A stretch of 50,183 nucleotides of DNA from an uncultured Clostridia bacterium (GTDB lineage: Bacteria > Bacillota > Clostridia > Peptostreptococcales > Anaerovoracaceae), in NCBI GenBank assembly GCA_946006945.1, contig CAMFZN010000002.1, positions 1 through 50,183 on the forward strand. Reading direction: 5' to 3'. The notes under the pieces were generated by a model. It was not told the origin of the DNA. It made no database searches and saw only the letters and a list, made by a program, of their open reading frames with translations. This document shows, one piece after another, positions 19,757 through 29,848 of the stretch. The translations under genes and the position numbers were made by a program. Position 1 is the stretch's first letter. The number at the start of each line of letters is the position of its first letter.

Positions 19757-20317
19757 CTACTTTGATCTTCCGAGGTACTCGCCTGTTCTTGTATCAATCT
19801 GGATTCTCTCTCCCTCATTGATGAAGATAGGAACCTGAATAACAGCACCTGTCTCTACTGTAGCGGCCTTAGTAACGTTAGTAGCAGTATCGCCCTTTAC
19901 TCCAGGCTCAGTTTCAGTAACCTCAAGGTCAACAAAGTTTGGAGCCTCAACATCGAAAGCACCATCCTTGTAGAACTTGATAGTAGCCATGTCGTTCTCT
20001 CTGATGTACTTCATAGCGTTCTCAACAAGCTCAGGAGTGAGCGGAATCTGATCAAATGTCTCAGGGTCCATGAAGTAGTAAAGATCTCCATCATTGTACA
20101 GATACTGCATCTGCTTTGTCTCGATATGAGCCTTAGGGAACTTGTCATTAGGGTTGAAGGCCTCTTCTCTTGTAGCGCCTGTAAGAATGTTTCTGTACTT
20201 AGTTCTTACGAATGCAGCTCCCTTTCCTGGCTTTACATGCTGGAAATCAATTACAACATGTGGCTCGCCGTTCATTTCAAAAGTTACGCCCTTTCTGAAA
20301 TCGCTTGCATAAATCAT
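19757..20317 (-). CDS. efp: Translation elongation factor P
   Basis: [38 protein letters not shown]...[25 protein letters not shown]. Confidence 0.98.
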   Translation of the reverse strand: MIYASDFRKGVTFEMNGEPHVVIDFQHVKPGKGAAFVRTKYRNILTGATREEAFNPNDKFPKAHIETKQMQYLYNDGDLYYFMDPETFDQIPLTPELVENAMKYIRENDMATIKFYKDGAFDVEAPNFVDLEVTETEPGVKGDTATNVTKAATVETGAVIQVPIFINEGERIQIDTRTGEYLGRSK

Positions 20318-20369
20318 ACTAATACCTCTCTTTATTATTAATTTGGTTTTATAAACATAATGATTCAGG

Positions 20370-20708
20370 TTACATACCGAACATGGAACCCATTACCTCT
20401 CCAAGAATCTCCAGAACATCCTTCATCATAAGCTGAAATCTGGTCTCAGCTTCAATATATCTGCCTGCCTGAGGATTTGATGCCATCATGGCATAAACAT
20501 TCTGAAGTCTTGACATAAGTTCAGCGTCAGGCTGTTCACCGCTTACCTGCGCAGCCTGCACCTTAAAGGAAATCTCTCTAATCTCCTTAATCATCTGTGA
20601 AAGATTAGAATCCTTCTCGACCTCTTCACAAACCTTGCTGTATTCAATATATTCATTACTCTCCTTTATTGCTCTGGCAAGGTTGTGAGCTTCATCATAC
20701 ACATTCAT
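20370..20708 (-). CDS. YlbF family regulator
   Basis: 112 aa helical protein, [33 protein letters not shown]...; matches YlbF/YmcA style. Confidence 0.82.
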   Translation of the reverse strand: MNVYDEAHNLARAIKESNEYIEYSKVCEEVEKDSNLSQMIKEIREISFKVQAAQVSGEQPDAELMSRLQNVYAMMASNPQAGRYIEAETRFQLMMKDVLEILGEVMGSMFGM

Positions 20709-20722
20709 CAGTCATCGACCTC

Positions 20723-22765
20723 CTATACATATAGAATTATCGGCAGAATCATAGGTGCTCTTCTTGTCTTCTTGTATATGTAAGATTTCATGTCAGATCT
20801 TACAGCATTCTTAAGCGAGCTTGCATCCAAGCATTTTTTTGCAATGCATTGCTCGATACTATTATATACGACAGAAGTCGCTTCATCTATAAGATCCTGG
20901 TTATCTTTGACATATATGAATCCTCTTGTAACAATTTCAGGCTCAGCAACTATTTCGTTTGTTGCCTGATCAATTGCGATAGCAATTGAAACCAGACCCG
21001 ATTCCGAAAGCTGTTTTCTGTCCTTGAGGACTGCATTACCTATGTCACCTATTCCGTAGCCATCTACCATAACATCCTCACAGGCGGTATATGATGGCTC
21101 AATAGCAGCTTCCTTGTCTGAAATGTTAAGAGCATCTCCATTGCTCATGACAAAAATACAGTTCTTCTGCATACCAAGTCTTGCAGCAAGACGAGCATGC
21201 TCAATAAGATGTCTGTATTCACCATGAGCAGGGACGAAGTATTTAGGCCTTACGAGGGTATGTATCAGTTTAAGCTCCTCCTGGCACGCATGTCCAGACA
21301 CATGAAGGTCAACTGAATCCGAAAGAAATACATCGACTCTCTTCTCATAAAGCTTGTTAACGACATTAGTAACAGTTTTCTCATTACCCGGTATAGGTGA
21401 TGATGAAAAAACAACAACATCGTTACGCTTAAGTTTTACTGCCTTATGCATGTCGTTGGCCATTCTTGTCAGTGCCGACATTGATTCACCCTGACTTCCT
21501 GTGGTTATTATGGTAAGCATACTGTCAGGGATGTTGGATATCTTTTTGATATCCACAAATATTGATTCCGGAATGTTATTTAAATACCCAAGCTCTCTTG
21601 CCAGAGTCATCATATTCTCCATAGATCTTCCGGATACCGCAATTCTTCTGCCGTGCTTCATCGATGCTTCCATAAAGAGCTTGATTCGATAAATATTAGA
21701 CGAGAATGTTGCAATGATGATTCTATTGTTAGTTGAATCAAATATTCTGTCTATTGACTCAGCTACAATCCTTTCAGAAGGGGTATAACCCTTTCTAAGG
21801 ACGTTAGTACTGTCGCAGAGAAGCACATCTACGCCCTCTGAGCCAAGCTCGGCAAATCTTCTGAGATTAATCGGCTTCTCATCGAGAGGCATATAATCAA
21901 TCTTGAAATCGCCTGTGTGAAGAATATGTCCTCCCGGGAATTTGATTGAGAATGCAAAAGAATCTGCAATGCTGTGGTTTGTTCTTATAGCCTCTACAGA
22001 AAAACATCCTACATCAAATATTTCCCCTGCTTGAATGGTATTCAGCTTACCTTGAATTCCATGCTCCTCAAGCTTATTGCTTATAAGTCCTGCAGCAAGA
22101 GCCGAGGTATAAATAGGAATATTGAATTCCTTTAGAAGGAAAGGTATTCCTCCAATATGGTCCTCGTGACCATGTGTTACAATCAGACCTTTTATCTTTG
22201 ACTTGGTCTCCTTCAGATAAGTAAAGTCAGGAATTACAACATCAACTCCGAACATTTCGTTATCCGGGAAGGCAAAACCGCAGTCAATAATAAGAATCTC
22301 TCCCATACACTCTATAAGCGTACAGTTCTTACCAATCTCCTTAAGGCCGCCAAGAGGAATGATTCTGAAAGGAGCCTTCTCCTTTGACTTATCCTTATTC
22401 TTATTCCTCTTCTTTGGTTTTGTCTTAGCGGAAGACATTGAAGCTGCTTTGGAGGATTTGGATGCCTTAGAACTCTTAGCGTCGGCTGCTGAATTCTTAT
22501 TATCAGACTGTTTCTTAGAAGCAGTGTTCTTCTTTAAGCTGATTTTGAAAGACTTGCTATCCTCCCTCTTCAGGGTTTCAGGATTGTCCTTTCTTTTATT
22601 CTTGATGCTTACGGATGAAGCCCCTTTTTTCGACCTTCCTCTGCCCCCGGAAGGAGCATTACCAGACGCAGAAGCTGTTCCGCGTCTGGATGTCTTACCT
22701 TTGGTACCGGTTTTCTGTGTTCCGGCAACACGTTTTGTTGATCGTCTGTTTGGTTCGTTACTCAT
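20723..22765 (-). CDS. rnj: Ribonuclease J with basic low-complexity N-terminal extension
   Basis: MBL core RIIPLGGLKEIGKNCTLIE, VTHGHEDHIGGIPFL, LHTGDFKIDYMP, HVSGHACQEELKLIHTLVRPKYFVPAHGEYRHL; preceded by about 130 aa rich in K/S/R/A. Start may be GTG at 22780. Confidence 0.93.
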   Translation of the reverse strand: MSNEPNRRSTKRVAGTQKTGTKGKTSRRGTASASGNAPSGGRGRSKKGASSVSIKNKRKDNPETLKREDSKSFKISLKKNTASKKQSDNKNSAADAKSSKASKSSKAASMSSAKTKPKKRNKNKDKSKEKAPFRIIPLGGLKEIGKNCTLIECMGEILIIDCGFAFPDNEMFGVDVVIPDFTYLKETKSKIKGLIVTHGHEDHIGGIPFLLKEFNIPIYTSALAAGLISNKLEEHGIQGKLNTIQAGEIFDVGCFSVEAIRTNHSIADSFAFSIKFPGGHILHTGDFKIDYMPLDEKPINLRRFAELGSEGVDVLLCDSTNVLRKGYTPSERIVAESIDRIFDSTNNRIIIATFSSNIYRIKLFMEASMKHGRRIAVSGRSMENMMTLARELGYLNNIPESIFVDIKKISNIPDSMLTIITTGSQGESMSALTRMANDMHKAVKLKRNDVVVFSSSPIPGNEKTVTNVVNKLYEKRVDVFLSDSVDLHVSGHACQEELKLIHTLVRPKYFVPAHGEYRHLIEHARLAARLGMQKNCIFVMSNGDALNISDKEAAIEPSYTACEDVMVDGYGIGDIGNAVLKDRKQLSESGLVSIAIAIDQATNEIVAEPEIVTRGFIYVKDNQDLIDEATSVVYNSIEQCIAKKCLDASSLKNAVRSDMKSYIYKKTRRAPMILPIILYV

Positions 22766-22780
22766 ACAACTTTTTGCCAC

Positions 22781-25252
22781 TTATCTGACAACAAAGTTAA
22801 CTATTTTGTTTGGTATTACGATAGTCTTTACAACCGTCACACCGTCAAGTGCTTCTTTAACCTTGTCGAGCTGACGAGCGGCTGCTTCTGTTTCCTCCTT
22901 ACTTGTATTATTTGCAAGGACAAATTTGTCCTTAATCTTTCCGTTAACCTGTACTACTATTGTAACCTCGTCCTGAATGAGAGCTTTCTCATCATATGCA
23001 GGCCAGCTTGTCTGATACAGTCTGTCTGTATGGCCAAGTGCCTCCCACATCTCCTCGGTAATATGAGGAACGAATGGATTGAGAACAATAACAAGCTTGT
23101 TTACTGCATCGTCGAACAGTTCAAGGTTGATATCACCTGTCTTGTATTTGTACATTTCGTTGACAAGCTCCATAATTGAGCTGATTGCAGTGTTGAAATT
23201 GAATCTTCCGCCAGCATCCTCGCCAACCTTCTTGATAGTTGCATTGATTGCATAGTTAAGCTTCTTGTCTGCCTCATTTCTGATTTCGATAGTATCGCCA
23301 ACTGTCTTGTCTCCTCTAATTGTTGTAACATACTCATGAACGAGTCTGTATACTCTGCAGAGGAATCTGAAGCTTCCCTCAACTCCTGCATCGGACCAGT
23401 CAAGCTCCTTCTCCGGTGGTGCTGCAAAGAGAATAAAGAGTCTTGCAGTATCCGCTCCGTACTTCTCCTGAATCTCCTGTGGTGATACGACATTGCCGAG
23501 TGACTTGCTCATCTTGGCTCCGTCCTTGATTACCATTCCCTGTGTAAGAAGATTCTTGAATGGCTCCTCCTTGTCAACCATTCCAAGGTCGTGCAGAACC
23601 ATCTGGAAGAATCTTGAGTATAGAAGATGGAGAATTGCATGCTCAACTCCTCCGATGTACTGGTCTACATCCATCCAGTAGTCAACCTTCTTCTTATCGA
23701 AAGGTTCCTCGCTGTTCTTTGCGTCACAATATCTCAGGAAGTACCACGATGAATCGAGGAAGGTATCCATTGTATCAATCTCTCTCTCAGCAGGACCTCC
23801 GCAGCATGGGCAAGTTGTGTTCCTGAATGTCTTTGAAGTAGTAAGAGGTGAATCACCCTTGCCTGTGAATTCTACGTCAGTAGGCAGAAGGATTGGAAGG
23901 TTCTCTTCCTTCTCAGGAACCCATCCGCACTTCTCGCACTTGATCATAGGAATTGGGCATCCCCAGTATCTCTGTCTGCTGATAAGCCAGTCTCTGAGCT
24001 TGTAGTTAACTGTTCTTTTGCCCAGACCCTTCTCCTCGAGGTCAGCGATGATCTGGTTGATTGCATCAGTATTTACCATTCCGTCATACTTGCCTGAGTT
24101 AATCATCTTGCCGGTTGCTGCAGCAGCCTCAGTAAGATTGTCAAGATCAACTCCCTCAACGTCTACTACAGGAATGATATCGAGACCGAATGCCTTTGCG
24201 AAGTCGAAGTCTCTCTGGTCATGAGCAGGTACTGCCATGATTGCACCTGTTCCATAGTCCATCATTACATAGTCGGAAATGTATATTGGAACCTTCTTTC
24301 CGTTAACCGGGTTGATTGCATACTTTCCGATGAAAACACCTGTCTTCTCCTTAGTTAGCGATGTTCTCTCAATCTCTGATTTTGTTGCACACTCAGCAAG
24401 GTATGCAGATACAGCCTCCTCATACTCTGTTCCGTCTGTGAATTCCTTTACAAAAGGATGCTCAGGAGCCATAACCATATAAGTTACACCAAAGAGTGTA
24501 TCAGGTCTTGTTGTATAAACGATAAGCTCCTTGTCAGAACCGTCGATTTCAAACTTAACCTCGGCACCCTCAGATCTGCCAATCCAGTTTCTCTGCATTG
24601 TCTTAACCTTGTCAGGCCAGCCCGGAAGGTTATCAAGACCTGCAAGAAGTCTGTCTGCATACTCAGTAATCTTAAAGTACCACTGTGAAAGGTTCTTCTT
24701 TGTTACAGGAGTCTTACATCTCTCACATACGCCGTCAACAACCTGCTCGTTGGCAAGTACTGTCTGGCAGTCAGGACACCAGTTAACAGGATTCTCCTTC
24801 TTATATGCAAGGCCCTTCTTCTGGAACTCGATAAAGATCTTCTGCATCCACTTGTAATAATCAGGCTTGCAGGTAGCAACCTCTCTGTCCCAATCGTAGC
24901 TAAGACCAAGAGAATTAAGCTGCTTGTGCATCTCCTCAATATTGCTGTCAGTCCAGATTGCAGGATGAATACCATTCTTGATTGCAGCATTCTCAGCAGG
25001 AAGTCCGAAGGAGTCCCATCCCATAGGATGAAGGACATTGTATCCTTCCATCTTCTTGTATCTTGCAATAACGTCACCGATTGAATAATTTCTTACATGA
25101 CCCATGTGAAGTTTACCGGAAGGGTATGGGAACATCTCAAGAACATAGAACTTCTCCTTGTCGTAGTCCTCAACTGTCTTGAAGGCCTCCTCTTCCTCCC
25201 AGATTTTCTGCCATTTGCTTTCGATATCTTTAAATTCGTATCTCTCCTGCAT
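22781..25252 (-). CDS. leuS: Leucyl-tRNA synthetase
   Basis: [29 protein letters not shown] (HIGH), [12 protein letters not shown] (KMSKS). Confidence 0.98.
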   Translation of the reverse strand: MQERYEFKDIESKWQKIWEEEEAFKTVEDYDKEKFYVLEMFPYPSGKLHMGHVRNYSIGDVIARYKKMEGYNVLHPMGWDSFGLPAENAAIKNGIHPAIWTDSNIEEMHKQLNSLGLSYDWDREVATCKPDYYKWMQKIFIEFQKKGLAYKKENPVNWCPDCQTVLANEQVVDGVCERCKTPVTKKNLSQWYFKITEYADRLLAGLDNLPGWPDKVKTMQRNWIGRSEGAEVKFEIDGSDKELIVYTTRPDTLFGVTYMVMAPEHPFVKEFTDGTEYEEAVSAYLAECATKSEIERTSLTKEKTGVFIGKYAINPVNGKKVPIYISDYVMMDYGTGAIMAVPAHDQRDFDFAKAFGLDIIPVVDVEGVDLDNLTEAAAATGKMINSGKYDGMVNTDAINQIIADLEEKGLGKRTVNYKLRDWLISRQRYWGCPIPMIKCEKCGWVPEKEENLPILLPTDVEFTGKGDSPLTTSKTFRNTTCPCCGGPAEREIDTMDTFLDSSWYFLRYCDAKNSEEPFDKKKVDYWMDVDQYIGGVEHAILHLLYSRFFQMVLHDLGMVDKEEPFKNLLTQGMVIKDGAKMSKSLGNVVSPQEIQEKYGADTARLFILFAAPPEKELDWSDAGVEGSFRFLCRVYRLVHEYVTTIRGDKTVGDTIEIRNEADKKLNYAINATIKKVGEDAGGRFNFNTAISSIMELVNEMYKYKTGDINLELFDDAVNKLVIVLNPFVPHITEEMWEALGHTDRLYQTSWPAYDEKALIQDEVTIVVQVNGKIKDKFVLANNTSKEETEAAARQLDKVKEALDGVTVVKTIVIPNKIVNFVVR

Positions 25253-25274
25253 TTTTGTGTTCCCCTTTAATGAA

Positions 25275-25619
25275 TTAGTCTTCTATAGTTGTAGTTTCGC
25301 AGTCTCCCCAGAGTTTGTCAAGAGAATAACGCTCTCTTGCCTCGCTCGAGAATACATTTACAATAATGTCGCCTGCATCGATAAGAATCCAGCCGCCCTC
25401 AGGTCTGCCGTCCTTATTCTTGGCAAGAATTCCAAGCTCTGCAAGCTTGTCCTCAGCAATATCAGCAAGAGCTCCAACCTGTCTTGATGATGATGCCGTT
25501 ACATTTATGAAATAGTCGGCAAAGCCTGACTTTTCAGCGATACTTATAAGCTTAATGTCGCGTGCTTTCTTCTCAGAAAGAGTATTTGCGACCTCATATG
25601 CAATTTCTTTAATTGTCAT
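25275..25619 (-). CDS. rsfS: Ribosome silencing factor
   Basis: [30 protein letters not shown]...[32 protein letters not shown]. Confidence 0.96.
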   Translation of the reverse strand: MTIKEIAYEVANTLSEKKARDIKLISIAEKSGFADYFINVTASSSRQVGALADIAEDKLAELGILAKNKDGRPEGGWILIDAGDIIVNVFSSEARERYSLDKLWGDCETTTIED

Positions 25620-26202
25620 CTGTCGTCCTCTCTTTAATTCTTCTATATATGAATTCTCTCGATTTCAATGTATCAGATCCCGGGTCTCTCCCCTCTCTTG
25701 TCACCTTATCAATTGTATAATCCATTATGAAAAGGCATGCAGCGTCAAGATCTGTTTCGGCCTGCTTTCTAAGTGCAGGCGCTTCTTCGTAGGAGCGGTT
25801 TTCTTCGATAGCATCAGATACGTACACTATTTCTTCCAATAGTGACATGCCGTCTCTTCCTGTAGTATGACTTGATACCGAATTCAGAATGTCAGTATCG
25901 CAGACATTGAATTCGTTCTTAAGAATCATCGCTCCGACCTTAGAATGAGCTAGTGCCGGGTTATCGGTCAGATAATCCGGAAGCGAGTATTTCTTAATCA
26001 GCTCATTCATTCTGTCAGTCTTGAAACATTTGGCGATATCGTGGTATCTTCCGGCAAAAGAAGCCTTATCTACATCAGCTCCATGGATTGCCGCCAGATG
26101 TCTCGCCATTTTCTGAACCCCCAGACTGTGACGAAATCTTGATTCCTTAAGATTAATCTTAAGATATTCTTCAAGCTCTTCAGGTCTATCTGTATAATCC
26201 AT
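25609..26202 (-). CDS. yqeK: YqeK family HD-domain protein (Ap4A hydrolase type)
   Basis: RFRHSLGVQKMARHLAAIHGADVDKASFAGRYHDIAK; ALAHSKVGA; VSSHTTGRDGMSLLEEIVYVSDAIEENR. Confidence 0.93.
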   Translation of the reverse strand: MDYTDRPEELEEYLKINLKESRFRHSLGVQKMARHLAAIHGADVDKASFAGRYHDIAKCFKTDRMNELIKKYSLPDYLTDNPALAHSKVGAMILKNEFNVCDTDILNSVSSHTTGRDGMSLLEEIVYVSDAIEENRSYEEAPALRKQAETDLDAACLFIMDYTIDKVTREGRDPGSDTLKSREFIYRRIKERTTDDN

Positions 26203-26782
26203 GTTTTTCTATATACTCCTTAACCCCTTTAGAGACATATCTGTCAATCGGCTTACCTTCCGAAGCAAGCTTTCTTATGTCAGATGATGCTGCTTCATAT
26301 GGTTCAAGCTCGAGAACAGTGATGTCTGCATTATAAAGCCTTCTTAATTCAGAAATCTTCTCACGACCTGCCTCATCATCTGTTCCGGGCCTTCTCCCTG
26401 TTATCAGCGGATAGAGGCTTAAGATCTCCTTGCCTCTATACCAGCTGTCAATAGTCATGATAGAGTCATAGCCAAGTATGAAATACAGCGTGCCATCATA
26501 CTCACTGTTGAAATAATCGAGTGTATCAAATGTATATGACGGCCCCTCTCTTCTAACCTCGAATTCCGAAAGCTCAAAAGCCGGATTCATAGGAAGAACG
26601 GTCTCAATCATTCGTATTCTGTCAGCAGCCGGAGTTACACCCTGATTAAGCTTGAAGGGAGATATGTAATTAGGCATGAATATCATTCTATCAAGCTTAA
26701 GCTCTCTGACAGCTGCTTCGGCAAGCCTTATATGTCCGATATGAATGGGATCAAAAGACCCTCCAAACAAACCATACTTCAT
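26186..26782 (-). CDS. nadD: Nicotinate-nucleotide adenylyltransferase
   Basis: GLFGGSFDPIHIGHIRLAEAAV; SSDIRKLASEGKPIDRYVSKGVKEYIEKHGLY. Confidence 0.96.
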   Translation of the reverse strand: MKYGLFGGSFDPIHIGHIRLAEAAVRELKLDRMIFMPNYISPFKLNQGVTPAADRIRMIETVLPMNPAFELSEFEVRREGPSYTFDTLDYFNSEYDGTLYFILGYDSIMTIDSWYRGKEILSLYPLITGRRPGTDDEAGREKISELRRLYNADITVLELEPYEAASSDIRKLASEGKPIDRYVSKGVKEYIEKHGLYR

Positions 26783-26785
26783 CAG

Positions 26786-28567
26786 CTATTCCTGACTCTC
26801 TTCTTCTACCGAGATAGTTATTCCAAGCTCCTTAAGCTGTGCTTCATCCACTGGTGCAGGAGCTTCACATACAGGGCACTCGGCATTCTGGTTCTTAGGG
26901 AAGGCAATTACCTCTCTGATGCTCTTCTCTCCGAGAAGAAGCATTACCAGTCTGTCAAGTCCGTAAGCAAGACCTGCATGTGGCGGAGCTCCGTACTTGA
27001 ATGCCTCGATCAGGAAGCCGAACTTCTCCTGACACTCATCCTCAGTAAGACCTAGAACCTCGAACATCTTAGCCTGGAGCTCTCTGTCATGAATTCTTAC
27101 TGAACCACCACCGAGCTCTACACCGTTAAGCACGATGTCATACGCATTGGCATTAAGTCCGAGAATATCTCCCTCATCAAGCTTGTGAAGCTCGTCGAGC
27201 TTAGGCTGTGTGAACGGATGATGCATTGCCTTGATATTTCCCTCGTCATCAGCCTCAAACATTGGGAAATCAACAACCCAGAGGAAGTTGAACTGATTGT
27301 CATCGAGCATTCCGAGTTCACCGGCAATTCTTCTTCTGAGGAAGCCGAGGGTATCGAATACTACCTTTGGCTTGTCACTGCAGATGAATACGATATCACC
27401 GGCATTTGCTCCGAATCTGTCAAGCACTGTCTTCAGATCGTCCTGAGAGAAGAACTTTGATACTGAGGACTTGATCTCATCCGCCTCATACTTTATCCAT
27501 ACAAGGCCTTTTGCACCATAGTGCTTGCACTCATCAACAAGCTTGTCGATTTTCTTTCTTGCGAACTTGTCAGCACCTCCCGGCACGCATATTCCTCTAA
27601 TATCTCCACCCTCTGAGAGAGCCTTTGTAAACACCTCAAAGCTTGAGCCCTCGAAAAGGTCATTAAGCTTAACAAGCTCGATTCCGAATCTTGTATCCGG
27701 CTTATCTGAACCGAATCTCTCCATTGCCTCAGCATAAGTAAGCCTTGGGAAAGGAGTCTCGATATCGATTCCCTTAATCTCCTTCATTACTCTCTTGAGG
27801 AAACCTTCCTGAATCTCTATAACAGTATCCTCGTCGGCAAAAGACATCTCGAGGTCGATCTGTGTAAACTCAGGCTGTCTGTCAGCACGAAGGTCCTCGT
27901 CTCTGAAGCACTTTGCAATCTGGAAATATCTGTCACAGCCTGAAACCATCAGAAGCTGTTTAAACAGCTGAGGAGACTGTGGAAGAGCATAGAATGATCC
28001 ATTCTTTACTCTGCTAGGTACGATATAGTCCCTTGCACCCTCTGGAGTTGATTTGATAAGAATTGGAGTCTCAATCTCAGTGAATCCGTTCTCATCAAAA
28101 TAGTCTCTTGCAAGCTTTGCAATCTTATGTCTTACTGTAAGATTTCTCTGCATCTTGTTCTTTCTGAGATCGAGATATCTGTACTTAAGTCTCAGCTTGT
28201 CATCTACGTTATCATCATCCTTGATGTAGATCGGAGGAGTCAGAGCCTCTGAATAGATTACAAGATCGCTGGCAAAAACCTCAATATCACCGGTATCGAG
28301 CTTATCGTTCTTCGATGATCTCTCTGATACAATACCCTTTACTCCGATAACATATTCACTTCTAAGTGATTTTGCCTTCTCAAGAATTTCATCACCGAGA
28401 TCCTCATTAAAGGTAACCTGTGTGATTCCGGATTTGTCTCTGATATCAACAAATACCAGGCTTCCCAGGCTTCTTGCCTTCGCAACCCATCCGTTCAGAA
28501 CTACTTCCTTACCCTCATCGGCAAGTCTCAGCTCGCCGCACATGTGTGTTCTCTTTAGTACCGCCAT
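26786..28567 (-). CDS. aspS: Aspartyl-tRNA synthetase
   Basis: VLNGWVAKARSLGSLVFVDIRDKSG; RYFQIAKCFRDEDLRADRQPEFTQIDLEMSF; GLAYGLDRLVMLL. Confidence 0.98.
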   Translation of the reverse strand: MAVLKRTHMCGELRLADEGKEVVLNGWVAKARSLGSLVFVDIRDKSGITQVTFNEDLGDEILEKAKSLRSEYVIGVKGIVSERSSKNDKLDTGDIEVFASDLVIYSEALTPPIYIKDDDNVDDKLRLKYRYLDLRKNKMQRNLTVRHKIAKLARDYFDENGFTEIETPILIKSTPEGARDYIVPSRVKNGSFYALPQSPQLFKQLLMVSGCDRYFQIAKCFRDEDLRADRQPEFTQIDLEMSFADEDTVIEIQEGFLKRVMKEIKGIDIETPFPRLTYAEAMERFGSDKPDTRFGIELVKLNDLFEGSSFEVFTKALSEGGDIRGICVPGGADKFARKKIDKLVDECKHYGAKGLVWIKYEADEIKSSVSKFFSQDDLKTVLDRFGANAGDIVFICSDKPKVVFDTLGFLRRRIAGELGMLDDNQFNFLWVVDFPMFEADDEGNIKAMHHPFTQPKLDELHKLDEGDILGLNANAYDIVLNGVELGGGSVRIHDRELQAKMFEVLGLTEDECQEKFGFLIEAFKYGAPPHAGLAYGLDRLVMLLLGEKSIREVIAFPKNQNAECPVCEAPAPVDEAQLKELGITISVEEESQE

Positions 28568-28579
28568 TACAATCTCTCC

Positions 28580-29833
28580 TTACTTACGGATTTCAGAAAT
28601 CAGATTATTTCTGTCAATTTTAATCTGTGTACCTTCTATCATGTTCTTAAGTGTAAGCTCTCCTGTTCTTACCTCATCTTCACCGATAACAACAGAATAC
28701 TTAGCACCAAGCTTATTTGCATATTTGAGCTGTCCCTTGAGATTTCTGGCTTTTGTATCAATTACAGCTCTGATTCCGCTCTTTCTGAGCTCGTTTAACA
28801 GTCCAAGTGAATATGCAAGGTTCTCATCGCCAATCCATGCAACAAATATTTCAGGAAGCTCTTCTCCGCCGAAATCATGGTCACATGATTCCATAAGCAT
28901 CAGAAGTCGCTCCTTACCGAGACCAAAGCCTACGCCAGGCATGTCGGGCCCGCCGACCTCTTCTATCAGATGGTCATATCTTCCACCGCCGCATACAGTT
29001 CCCTGAGCTCCAATCTTATTGGTAATAAACTCGAAGGCTGTCTTTGTGTAGTAATCCAGACCTCTGACGATTGACGGATCAACCTTATACTCAATTCCCA
29101 TTGCATCAAGATAGCACTTAAGCTCCTCAAGTGCTGCTCTGCAGTCATCACAGAGGTAATCAAGCATCATTGGAGCACCCTTCGCGATGTCCCAGCAGAT
29201 TTCTGACTTGCAGTCAAGGATTCTCATTGGGTTCTTGTCAAATCTTGTTTTGCACGTATCACATAGCTCATCGTATCTTGGTCTCAGATACTCCTGAAGC
29301 TTCTCTCTGTAGACAGGTCTGCAGCATCTGCAGCCTACAGAGCTTATGTGAAGCTCAACGTCCGGAACGTTCATTCTATTCAGGAAATCGTTGGCAAGAG
29401 CAATAACCTCAGCGTCGGCAAGCATGCTTGATGTGCCGAAGTTCTCGATTCCGAACTGGTGGAATTCTCTAAGTCTTCCTGCCTGCGGCTTCTCATATCT
29501 GAAGCAAGATGTATCATAGAAGTATTTGGTAGGCTGAACCTCTGCATACTGGTTGCTCTCGATGAAGGCTCTTACTGCAGGTGAAGTGCCCTCAGGCTTG
29601 AGAGTAATGCTTCTATGACCCATATCCTCGAAGGTATACATCTCCTTCTGAACAATATCGGTAGTATCCCCTACTCCTCTATTGAAAAGCTCTGTCGACT
29701 CAAAGGTAGGAGTTCTCATCTCCTTAAAGCCGTACTCGCTGCATATCTTGTTCCATTTCTCCTCAATGTACTGCCATTTGTATGAATCCTTAGGCAGCAC
29801 GTCTTTAGTGCCCTTAGGCGCTTTCATTGCCAT
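28580..29833 (-). CDS. hisS: Histidyl-tRNA synthetase
   Basis: APKGTKDVLPKDSYKWQYIEEKW; LKPEGTSPAVRAFIE; RGLDYYTKTAFEF; GGGRYDHLIEEVGG. Confidence 0.97.
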   Translation of the reverse strand: MAMKAPKGTKDVLPKDSYKWQYIEEKWNKICSEYGFKEMRTPTFESTELFNRGVGDTTDIVQKEMYTFEDMGHRSITLKPEGTSPAVRAFIESNQYAEVQPTKYFYDTSCFRYEKPQAGRLREFHQFGIENFGTSSMLADAEVIALANDFLNRMNVPDVELHISSVGCRCCRPVYREKLQEYLRPRYDELCDTCKTRFDKNPMRILDCKSEICWDIAKGAPMMLDYLCDDCRAALEELKCYLDAMGIEYKVDPSIVRGLDYYTKTAFEFITNKIGAQGTVCGGGRYDHLIEEVGGPDMPGVGFGLGKERLLMLMESCDHDFGGEELPEIFVAWIGDENLAYSLGLLNELRKSGIRAVIDTKARNLKGQLKYANKLGAKYSVVIGEDEVRTGELTLKNMIEGTQIKIDRNNLISEIRK

Positions 29834-29848
29834 ATTGTGCCTCCATAG

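Noticed and set aside
19073-19765. 230-aa + strand ORF
   Set aside because: Fully antisense to the O-methyltransferase gene; no recognisable domain; the opposite strand is clearly the coding one.
22359-22874. 171-aa Leu/Phe-rich + strand ORF resembling a membrane protein
   Set aside because: Complement of the Lys/Ser-rich RNase J N-terminal tail, which creates artificial Leu/Phe runs.
22781-25275. T-box or riboswitch upstream of leuS/aspS/hisS
   Set aside because: Intergenic gaps upstream of these synthetase genes are only about 12-25 nt, too short for a T-box leader.
28422-29006. 194-aa + strand ORF rich in Ser/Pro
   Set aside because: Antisense to aspS/hisS; composition is typical of complement of coding DNA.
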